This document shows positions 43,889 through 53,262 of a stretch of DNA of 64,000 nt, in pieces; the stretch's first letter is position 1; the number at the start of each line of letters is the position of its first letter. Source of the stretch: Asterochloris sp. CNOR1 (lineage: Eukaryota > Chlorophyta > Trebouxiophyceae > Trebouxiales > Trebouxiaceae). The stretch is from NCBI GenBank assembly GCA_963969365.1, contig OZ017746.1, positions 1,860,001-1,924,000 on the forward strand, read 5' to 3'. Made by a program: the position numbers and the translations under genes. The notes under the pieces were generated by a model. That model was not told where the DNA came from and made no database searches. It saw nothing but the letters and a program-made list of their open reading frames with translations.

Positions 43889-46800
43889 CTACCTGAACTC
43901 AATCTCCTCATCAAAAGCATCCTGGAAGAACCCATTGCTGTTGTTTGGGCCTTTCATTGCTTCTCTGATGATGGTGCGAATCTCCTCCTCAGTCTGATGC
44001 CCAGCCGTGAAGCCCTTCAGCTTCAAGCACTCCTCGTTCATGGACGTGACGCCCGCGGGGAGATCTGTGCGGTACCACGGGTGCGCCTGCAGGTGGGCAA
44101 CAAACACTACAGAGCTGTGGAGCATGCATCCGGTGAATGGAATGTGTCTTGGACGTGACGCCTGCATGCAGGTCCGAGCGATTCCATGGTGCCCCTGCAG
44201 GCGCACAAATCTTTACAAAATGATAGAGTATGCATTTTGTGAATGGAAGGTGCCCCACTGTGCTCTGCGGGGCAGCTAATCTACAGAGGTTGGGGCAGCA
44301 TGTTGGAGCCAAATTTGGGAGGGGAAACAAAGTACAGTCAGACAGGGAACAGGATCATGGAGAGGGGACAGACACAGCTGGCAGCAAACAAAACCGGACA
44401 GATACGCCCTGCTCCAGAGGGACCTCCACTAGAAAGCAGGGCTGCCACTGTGCAAGGGAGACCTGGTGAGGCTGCATAAGGTGAGCGCGCTGTGTGAGTG
44501 AGCTTTGGGGGTACGCGTGGTGAAGTGCAGGTACTGCACAGGGACATGTGTCGCCTTGGAGGCTCCAGGAGTCACAACCGCATGGAGGGCCTCCTACATG
44601 CCTGGCACAGTGCACTGCACAAACCTGCACTTGCTGGATGGAAGGTTGCCTTTTGATGGCTTCACAAGCCGCCAGCGATATGCACAGCTTCCCACGTGCC
44701 AAGCACTGAGCATCTCACCTGGACTTGCTGGACGCTGGGGCGCTTTGAGGGCTCCAGGACAAGGATGCTTTTTATGAAGTCCTTGCATGACTGGGACACA
44801 GGGATGGATCTGGGAAACCTTCACACACGGCAGCACAGCTCAGGCCCACAGCTATTGACTTGACAGAACCAGCGCCACAGCACATTGCAGCTAGTTGCAG
44901 GGCTTTCTGGCTCAAGCATGCAGCTCGGGCAAGGCAGCCGTTGGCTCTGCAGCACAGTGCAGCCCTCAGCTGCACGAAAGCACCACTGGGAAGACTGCTC
45001 AATAATGCAGGGACAGCCAGCTCTGGCAGCCAGCCACGCAACACACGCACCGCGTAGGTGTGCAGAGACACCATCATTTGCAGCAGGTTCCTGGTAAGGC
45101 ATATCTTCTCTGTGCAGCGATGAGCAGTGGGCAACCCCCGTGAGCTTGTGTGGGTGGGCCTGCCCAACCTGTAGTCCAGCCTTTTAGTGCGCTCCAGCAT
45201 CTTCTGGAACTTGTGGGGGTGCTGCTCATCCTCCGGCCGCTCAAAGGGGTACTCGCAGAACAGCATCACGTACAGCATGACCGCGCTGCTCCAGACGTCA
45301 CACTTGGTCCCATCATAGGTGCGGCCATTGGACAGCACCTCGGGCGCTGCAGGCAGGCAGGCACTGAGCAACTACCGGCCCACCAGGCGGGCAGCTATGT
45401 CAGACTGCAGGCAGGCGGACAGGTCTGTGACACCTGAAAACCCAAGTTACGCCCACCAGGTGCGTGGGACAGCACCATGCGTGCTGCAGGCAGGCAGGCA
45501 GCTCCATCTATTGACCTGGCTGTGCGGCTGCAGGGCCACCCGCCACTGCAGGCAGGGGCACCTCTGTGAGCGACGCGGCCCAACTGGAAGACCCTCATCC
45601 ATCTCACCACAGAGGTGGCAGGCAGGCAAGCGGCACACTGCGTAGGCTCGAATGGACCAGACCAGCAATGCCAAAGCACTTGCAATGCAGGCAGACAGGC
45701 AGCTTAGTGTGTGAGACGCACATTCCCAAGGAGCAGCCTGCATCGCCAGCACCTCAGGTCTTGAGAGCTCTCGAGGAGGTGCAGCCTGCCTGCTTTAGCC
45801 AGCTGCCACATGTGCGTTACCTGTGTAACCTGGCGTGCCCACCACCGACTTTGGCAGGCTGTCCGTGTCAGCCTTTGAGTAGCCAAAATCGCAGAGCTTG
45901 AGCAGGGGCCGTCTGCTGCCGTCCAGCAGCGTGTTCTCCAGCTTCACATCACGGTTGGACACACCCAGGCCTGCACCACAGCAACAGATGTCATTCACAT
46001 GTCTGTCGGCACCGCGTTTTACAGCTTGACATGACCAGGGGGTGGTGGAGGGCACCCTGCCTGCACTAGCGCAGCATTTTGGTCAGCAGCATGTTCTCGT
46101 GGTCAGACACGCTTGTGCCTGCACCAGGCAATGGCTCAAGTGGTGCTGGCCGTTGAAATTGCTTGAAGGCGCCCCAGCCTCATTCAGGGCAGCACATCTG
46201 AATCACACGTGTCTCAGCAACATGTTCTGCAGCTTGCTGTTGATGTTGTATAAAGCCAAGCCTGCACCAGGCAGATGCTGAGCTCAAGCCCGTTACTGCC
46301 GGCCGAACATTCTGCTGCAGTGCGGCGGCGAGGAATGTGTCATGCCAGGCAGCCTATGTTGGCCCCATCTGTGGCAGCCCAGTGCATGGCGCTCAGCAGT
46401 TCAAAGCTCCATATGCGAAACCAGCGCTTTCGTGGGCTGCTTCAACAGTAATTTAGGCGGGGTTGGCAGCAGCCTGGTGCAGCCTGACCCTGCAGCCATG
46501 GCTTACTGTGCATGTAGTCCAGCGCGATCATGAGCTGCTGGTAGAACCAGCGGGCATCTGCCTCCTCCAGGCCCCCAGAGCGCTTGACATGCTGGAACAT
46601 GTCGCCGCCAGCTGCATACTCAAGCACAATGCCCAGGTGCACAGGGGTGAGGAGCACCTGCACAGGCAGGGAGCAGGGAGTCAGTAGCAGGGGTGTCGTG
46701 CTGGCCAGCTGGCTGATACACCTGACAAGGAGCACCCAGTAAGACGCTCATGTTGGGGCTGTGCTGCAGGGCTGCTGAGCACACATACCCACAAGCTGGG

Positions 46801-47630
46801 CAGGTATCTGGCAGGGCCACAGGTGCAAGGCTCACCAATGTATGCCCAGCAGAGCAAAGAGGTGCACGAGCTGAGCATCTCTGAGGCATGACCACAAGAC
46901 AAGCAAAGCAGAGGTGCGTGCACAGCGGAGCAGTACAGGCAACCAGCAATGCAGGGAAGGCCTGCACGGCAAGACAGGGGGGGCATGTTAGCTGAGCTGA
47001 GCGTGCATGGTGCATGCCTGCCTCAGAGGCAAGGCTGATCTGCCCGCCTAAGTATGCCTAAGTATGTGAGCTGGATGATGTCGCAATGTGGCGACCCAGG
47101 CCAGCAACGTGCATCTTGAGCAGGGGCGTCAGGAATAGCAGGACTGCTGTATGCAAGGTGATCTAGAGTGTGGCTGCACTGTCTGTGCCAACCTCCTTGA
47201 ACTGCACGATGTGTGGATGGAGGAGCTTGCTGTGGTTCATGACCTCCCGCGCCACAAATTTGGTGATGCCATGGCCACGCTCGACAAACTTGATGGCAAC
47301 CTGCTCCCCTGTGGCAATGTTCACTGCCAACTGGACCTGGCCAAATGCTCCCTGCCCAAGCTCTGCATGTCATGCAGAAGCTTCTTTCAAGCGGCAATCG
47401 CGGTCAGATGCGACACAATCTGGCGGCATCATGTTTCGGCACAGTGCCAGAGGCAGCAACGAGAGCACGAGGCAATCTCGTTGCCGACAGGCAGCATAGC
47501 CAATGTGACCCCTGCAGCCGTGCAGCACTTGCAGGCTGGGATGCAGCCGTGCAACATTCCCACCTCGCACGCTCCTGTACTTGGAATTGCCAGCCAACGG
47601 GTCGCTGCTGTTTTTGGGCATTGCTGGCAT
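43889..47630 (-). CDS. SnRK2-like serine/threonine protein kinase, copy 2
   Basis: Tandem paralogue of the kinase at 39222-42700. Exons (minus): 47630-47564, 47362-47193, 46657-46507, 45970-45821, 45346-45169, 44809-44719, 44086-43889; 1,005 nt, 334 residues. The N-terminus [16 protein letters not shown] has a complete P-loop; catalytic lysine 47; catalytic loop [10 protein letters not shown] (His of HRD replaced by Asn, Asp137 kept); DFG at 157-159; [49 protein letters not shown]-lobe end [19 protein letters not shown]. It lacks the long acidic tail of copy 1 but ends Asp/Glu-rich. It has fewer introns than copy 1: the segment [10 protein letters not shown] is one exon here and three in copy 1. 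Two or three echo copies of exon edges sit in its introns. Confidence 0.9.
44041..44258 (-). repeat. 109-bp tandem duplication across a kinase-2 exon edge
   Basis: Unit 44041-44149 contains the first ~46 bp of exon 7 plus its acceptor and adjoining intron. Unit 44150-44258 is a diverged copy entirely in the intron. Both share GGACGTGACGCC, a CCTGCAG acceptor and GAATGGAA near the end. Confidence 0.85.
45336..45495 (-). repeat. Acceptor echo at kinase-2 exon 5
   Basis: The acceptor region (CAGCACCTCGGGCGCTGCAG, about 45334-45353) has a copy near 45468-45487, each followed by GGCAGGCAGG runs. Confidence 0.65.
45940..46273 (-). repeat. Three-copy echo of kinase-2 exon 4 start
   Basis: Plus-strand cores GTGTTCTCCAGCTTCACATC (exon) and ATGTTCTCGTGGTCAGACAC (46085-46135) and a third copy at 46214-46273 each run into CCTGCACCA, the acceptor region on the minus strand. 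Confidence 0.8.
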
Positions 47631-47955
47631 TGCTGCCAACCTCCTTCACGCTGCAGCAACTGGAGCTTGCATGCTAGACCACAATGAGCTGGCTGGCACC
47701 CTGCAGATCATGTAACATGAATTGACTTCTGCAGCACGCTTCATCAGCAAAACCAGGCTGCAAAGCAGTGAGCAGGGGCCCTGAGACAGCTCTTTGTCAT
47801 GCAGCATGCAAATCAAGAGTGTCAACGGGCGACCTCACCCCTGCTCGGAGGGCCAGCTGACGGATCCTGAAGTTTAGATGTTGTAGAAGCCTGCAATTCG
47901 CAGGGAGCTGTGGGCTTCAGGGGTTCGATTTAGATGTCCTTGATTCGTTGTGACA
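47631..47955. promoter_or_regulatory. Divergent promoter, SnRK2-like copy 2 / C9orf78-Tls1
   Basis: 325 bp between start codons, presumed bidirectional promoter plus 5' leaders. No defined motif. Confidence 0.4.
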
Positions 47956-49634
47956 ATGACAAAATTGAGTGAGGAGCCTGCCCCAAGGAAACGCAAGAAT
48001 TTCAGGAAGAGGCCAGCCGCAGAGTCAGAAGAGACAGATGGACAGGATTCTTTTGACGTGGGAGTCATCCAGTGAGCGAGACGCCTGCCCTCCTGCTAGT
48101 CCCTTGCGCACATCACCCTGACATGGCAGTGCCATGTAGGGACCAGATTGCTGAGCGCAAGGCGGCACAGCAGCAACGCATGCGCACGCAGGCAGGTTGA
48201 CGCCCTGGCAGATGCTGCGCACGCCCAGACGCCAGCTCAGTAAGCGAGGCATGTGTCTGCAGGGTGCCAGAAATGAGGTGCTCGCAGCTGGCCTGGACAA
48301 GTTGCAGGCAGCCCAGGTGGGAGTGCTGCCTGATGCATAGGTGCAATGCGTGGCTGCTCATTGGAGCCACGCGCAGCATGACACTGCGTAGGGAGCACCC
48401 AGGACTAAACATCGACACACAACTTGAGCTCTGTTTCATGTCCTGTGCAGGCTGCTGGTCTTTCCAAACGGGAGAGGAATAACATCATGAATTCATATGT
48501 CAAAGAGCAGGTTGACCAGCACACAGAGACAGATCCCCACATGTGAGCGGCTTGACTGGTTTTCTCGCACAGTGCAGCCAATGGCAAGCTTTGTGTGCAT
48601 CCTCTGAGAAGCTTGCTGGACTCAGAGCCTGTAGCAAACAGCACCAGTTTGTTGCCTTGTCACCTCTTGTGAAGCCCCGGGTGAGCTGCTGCAGGGAGGC
48701 TTGGATTCGGGAGCAGATGGCCAAGCGTCTGGGGCAGGCCCTGGGAGAGGCGGAGCAAATGCACCCTGATGATGAGCTGTATGCTGTGCCCAAAGATTTG
48801 CAGGTTGGCGTTTACTTAATCAGGCAGCCTGCTGATGTGCTAGTAACCCACTGAGCGACATACAGACACACCCCGAGACAGAGAGACACACACACCACCC
48901 CTGGAGTCACCTTGCTGATGAGTGGCCAGGCTGTCCTATCAGCGCACAGGGGCGCAAGTGCCAGGAGGCCTTTGTTGTGCATGTCTGCAGGGGCAGAACA
49001 CCAAGCCAATGGACCCTGGAGCCTGGGCCACCGGCATCGTGGAGGTAGCGCTGCCCATGGAGTACAAGATGCGCAACATTGAGCAGACAGAGGCCGCCAA
49101 GAGGGAGCTACTCAGCAAAGCCAGGTGGGTCAATGTGTGACGGGGCTGTTGCACAGCAAGGCCATGAGTGCCAAACGCAGCGGCTCAGCAAGGTAGGGCA
49201 TGCCGACGTGCACCTGGTCACAAGCGTGACCACCTTGGTTGGGGCAATTGCACAGCAGGGCCAGGGCTCATGTCCTGTGTCTCACTGCGAAGCCTGCCAG
49301 ACCCTGGTGGCGATTCTGTGAAGGTCCCTCTGCCTTATAGCTTAGCATACTCAGGTGCTCCAATGTGTATAGCTCAGCACCTTCAGCATGTGAGCTGGCT
49401 GTTGCTCGGTTTTTGTTGAGTCCAGGCAAGAATCACCTGTTGCTCGCTGCCTCTAGGCCTGGACTGGATGATGATGAAGTGGGAGCCACAGCAGCTCCAC
49501 TGAGGCGAGGCATATATCCTGTCGACTTTGGCAAGATGACGCCGCTTACTGCTCCGAAAACCGCAGAGGACAGCACCTTTGTGGCAGACAAGATGCGGCA
49601 GGAAAGGCGCAGCAAGCAGAAGAAGGGCAGATGA
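47956..49634 (+). CDS. TLS1: C9orf78/Tls1 family protein (hepatocarcinoma-associated antigen 59), spliceosome-associated
   Basis: Family includes fission yeast Tls1, human C9orf78 and Arabidopsis CSU2, disordered spliceosome-associated factors. Exons: 47956-48071, 48140-48191, 48263-48316, 48451-48542, 48695-48803, 48991-49124, 49457-49634; 735 nt, 244 residues. Features: basic/acidic N-terminus (APRKRKNFRKRPAAES), RKAAQQQRMRTQ helix, SKRERNNIMNSYVKEQVDQH, HPDDELYAVPKDLQ, and the family core WATGIVEVALPMEYKMRNIE, ending in a Lys/Arg-rich tail (QERRSKQKKGR). Exon 2 must leave through a GC donor (CGCAG/GCAGGT) to keep frame. Nuclear role inferred from the family. Confidence 0.9.
49142..49273 (+). 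repeat. Duplicate in the last TLS1 intron
   Basis: About 30 bp at 49142-49172 (GGCTGTTGCACAGCAAGGCC) recurs at 49239-49273 (GGCAATTGCACAGCAGGGCC), 97 bp apart. Confidence 0.65.
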
Positions 49635-49777
49635 GGGTCCACCACTCCTTGCAGTATCACATGAGCTTCACAGCCTGCCCCACCCTTGCTCCAATGGTCG
49701 CATTGGAACCCTGCTGCATTGACAATAAGCAAGGCGCAAGTCAGTGTACAAAGTGTGTTGGTGTCACCAGTCTTCTT

Positions 49778-52700
49778 TCAAAGTTTGGTGTCAATCGAAT
49801 GGGGGGCCCAATCAAGGTCTGCCCAGTGAGGAGCAGGGCACTCAAATGTCCAGTCTGGTGTGGAGTATCGATGGGCATGCAGCCACATGGGCACCAGCTC
49901 AGTGGGGTACCCATCGGGCACCAGCCAGGGGCACTGCCAGCACAAGTCGTCTATCAGCTGCTCAGGCACCACAAACTCATCTGGCTTGACTCCCAGGCTG
50001 CCAACTGCCTGCAGCCTGGCGAAGTCCACAGCTTCATCAGGCTGCATGCCCTGGCTGCTGCAAGCAGTCAGCATTTGCTGCTGGGCAGGCTCCATAGGGT
50101 CCTCAGTGCTAGAGCATGTGTGGTTGCTGGCAGCAGCAGCTGGAGTGTCTGCCTCACATCTCTGACGCTTGGCAGGCTGCTCGTTGGTTGGCTGACCCTC
50201 TGTCTCCCTCTCCCACCTGCCGCGCATCTTGATCTGAGTGGGGCCTGGGTAGGTGCCGCCATACTGCTCATCATTAGCAATGGGGTGCCCTAATAGCTGC
50301 AGGTGCACCCTGCAGCAAAGGGCGAAGCACACCCTCAGCACATTGATGCGCCAGCGTGGGGACACCATTGCATGTTGCTTATACAGGAAGTGCAGCAAGC
50401 TGATGGCATTGGGACGCACTGGCAGCTGCAGCAAGCACCAGCACTGACATGGGCATGCATTGTGCAACCTCCATGACCATGCAAAGATTCCGGCGGCAGT
50501 GGGCTGGCAAACGAGTCAGGTGCTGGGCTGACCCTGCTGGTCCAGGGAGGCCATGCTCATTCCATGTGCACAGAGGTGCCCTGTGCGCACCTGAGCTGGT
50601 GCGTGCGCCCAGTGAGCGGCCGGCATTGCACTACGCTCGTCAGCCCATCGGAGGCCGCCCCCAGCAGCCTGAACTCGGTCACTGCATCCTTCCCCTGGAT
50701 GTTGTTGCGACGCTCAAGGTCCTCCGCTGACAGCTTGTCCCCTCCGCTGTGCAGCCCATACTTTTGCAGCTCCTTCAAGTTGGGCACAGGCTGAGGGGGC
50801 CCCCCTACTGGCGGCATTGCCATGCTGCTCGCTGAGGCATCCTGGGTCTGGGCTCCTGCGGGGCGCGCCCTGGAGACCCTGCCACCTGCAATACTGCCTG
50901 CTGGCATGCCCTGGCCCTGGGCTGCTGCAGGAGCACCCTGAGGGGCACCGCCCTCAGCAGCTTGTTTTGCTGGCGGTGTGACAGCTGCAGGCTGTCCTGC
51001 CCAGTCGCCTTCCAAGTCCGCCTCCCGCTGCTGCTGCTGGTGCCCATCACCTGGTGCAGCAGGCTGAGCAGCGGCATCCTGGACGGCTCCCAGCGCTGTG
51101 ATGGAAGTCACAAAGGTGTGGTTGGTGCGGGCATCCCAGGCCAGTGCTGCGTGCACCTTGATGCGTCCCAGGGGGAAGGTGCCCACCACTCGGGCCAGGT
51201 ACACTTTCTCCACATCCTGCCTGTTCTGCAGCGGGGGCACACGTGAGGCACTGAGCTTGTGCCTTGCACTACTGTGCCTTGATCTGCCAGGAGCTGTTTC
51301 CACCACTTTGACAATGCCAATGGCCGTGCCTGGAGGCAACTTGCAGGGTCAGCTGCCTGTGGCGAGCAAGTGTGCACAGAGGCAGCATGTTCAACAATGC
51401 TCAGACTCTTTCTGTTCTGCAGGATGGGCCAACAAGGGGCAACAACTGATGCCTTGCTGCAAGCGAATGCACAGAGGCAGCTAAAAGGGAAGGTGGCAGC
51501 ATTGCCATTGCCACCCAAGAAGAGCTACGAGTGCAGCAACGACGCTCAAGTCTGAGGCTTGAGAGTTGCCACTGCCGGTGAGCGCAGCATGGCTGCAACT
51601 ACTGGTTGGCGACAGCACTGGCAGCAGCAGGACTGCAGAACCTGCACTCACATGAACACGCCACACCACTGCCACAAGGTGTGGCAGAGCTTCAGCCATC
51701 CATAACAGCAGCAGCAGGCAAGATCCTGCTAAAAATGGGACCAAGCCCAGCCTCACTGTCAGCTGGGCGCGCACCCCCTCAGCAGCTTTGGCTGACTTGG
51801 CAAAGAGCAGAAGGCCTGAGACGGGTTTGTCCAGGCGGTGCACGGGGTACAGGGAGCCCAGGTCCGGCCTGCTCATCTGCAAGATGGCGAGCACCGTGTT
51901 TTTGCGGTACTGCCCTGCCACGTGGACGGGGATGGAGGCTGGCTTAGTGACAGCCACCAGCTCGTCTGTCTCTGCGATGACCTGCAGCGGGGCACACAGG
52001 GGCCTTGTGGAGGAGGGCTCAGGCGAGTTGGGTGCCCCCGAGGAGCAAGGGTTGTACAGCGTGCTCAAAGCAGGCAGCTGCCCTGGCGCAGGGCTTGCAG
52101 ACAGCATCGTGCCCACAAAGTCAGTGAACTGCTTCAGGAAGCAGATGCCAGACTCCCCTGCTCGTCAAGCACTGCTCCCTCTGTGTGAGGAGATCCAGCA
52201 CAGGGGAGCTTTTGCAACACACAAACCTGGCACAGCTGCTCTCAGCCTCAACTGCAGGGCGGTGCCATGCCATGCCTGCCTACCTCGATGGGCAGGTCCA
52301 GCACAGGGGGCTCATGGCGGTGCACAAAATGGCGCAGCTGCTCACGCCCGTCCAGGGGGGTTGTCGCCCCGACTCCCTTGCGCTTCTCAACACGAATGCG
52401 CCCGTCTGCAAACGCCTGCTCATAGTAGCTGCGAGGGCGGGCTGGGAACTCCTGCAGCATCCACTGGAGCCTTCCCAGCTGCAGCCTAGAGCCGGGGCTG
52501 TTGTGGCACAGGTAAGGCCAAGTTCCTGGAGCCATGGCAGGCCTCAGGGCTGACAGCAAGGCATGGGCTGGCGCTCGGGCTGAGGCTGATTCCGTGGCGT
52601 GAGGGTTGTACGTGGGCATGTGGCATTGCGCACTGCAGGGAACAGGTTTGGCCCGCATGCAGGTGTTCATGGCATGCTGTTGACTCCTGGTGGAGCACCT

Positions 52701-53051
52701 CACCACTCACGCTGGAAAGCACATCTACCACAGTCATGCCCTTCCACCTGTTCTTCACGGAGCACAGGAAGTCAAAGTAGTACGGCTTGACCTGCATTTG
52801 CAGATGTGCACTGTGTTGGACTTGTGCCATCTGTGGTGCAGGAGGCTTTGCACAGTGGCCCCTCACCAAACGCAGTCCTCGCCGCCTGCAGGAAGTCCAT
52901 TGATGGATGTCAGCCCTCAGCGCAGCAATGCGAGCAAATGATCTCAGCAAGAGTCGCACCTGATGTAGTCATCTGGCTTTGCAGGAGTATCTGCAAGCTC
53001 CACCTCGTGCTGACCTGCTGCAGCTGCAGCAGCCATGGCAGACACCTTCAT
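49778..53051 (-). CDS. RPUSD2: RluA-type RNA pseudouridine synthase (plant RPUS7 / RPUSD2 / Rib2-Pus9 clade)
   Basis: Converts uridine to pseudouridine in RNA. Exons (minus): 53051-52960, 52885-52867 (19 nt), 52791-52711, 52451-52284, 51981-51757, 51225-50591, 50309-49778; 1,752 nt, 583 residues. The clade-specific N-terminal block RRRGLRLVKPYYFDFLCSVK is followed by RPRSYYEQAFADGRI (S4-like), HFVHRHEPPV, KPASIPVH, catalytic YPVHRLDKPVSGLLLFAKSA (Asp about 171), VEKVYLARVVG, CRPLTGRTHQLR and LLGHPIANDEQYGG. An insert of roughly 100 Ala/Gln/Pro-rich residues interrupts exon 6 between the conserved blocks. The C-terminal extension after GRWERETEG includes a Cys/Trp-rich end (DLCWQCPWLVPDG). The start gives MKVSAMAAAAAAG; a second ATG 15 nt downstream is possible. 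RNA target unknown. Confidence 0.93.
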
Positions 53052-53262
53052 GCCTGGCCACCGCCTCACTGAAGTCCTGCTTGCCCTGCAGAGAGGCACT
53101 AGGCTGCTTGAGGATGCCAGCTCAGGCCTCATCTGCCATGAGCTAATTGGAAGGTGAAGATGTTAGTTAGGTCTGGGGTCAATCTGCCAGTGAAAACTCT
53201 GGCGAAAGATTCCGGGGCACCAGAAATTGAGGCACAGCAGACCAGGACAAGCTCACGGTCCC
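53052..53262. promoter_or_regulatory. Divergent promoter, pseudouridine synthase / coiled-coil protein
   Basis: 211 bp between start codons. No recognised element. Confidence 0.4.

Noticed and set aside
45056-45110. Open segment [13 protein letters not shown] in a kinase-2 intron, flanked by splice-like sites
   Set aside because: Including it breaks the match [11 protein letters not shown]; exon 5 joins exon 6 directly in phase 2.
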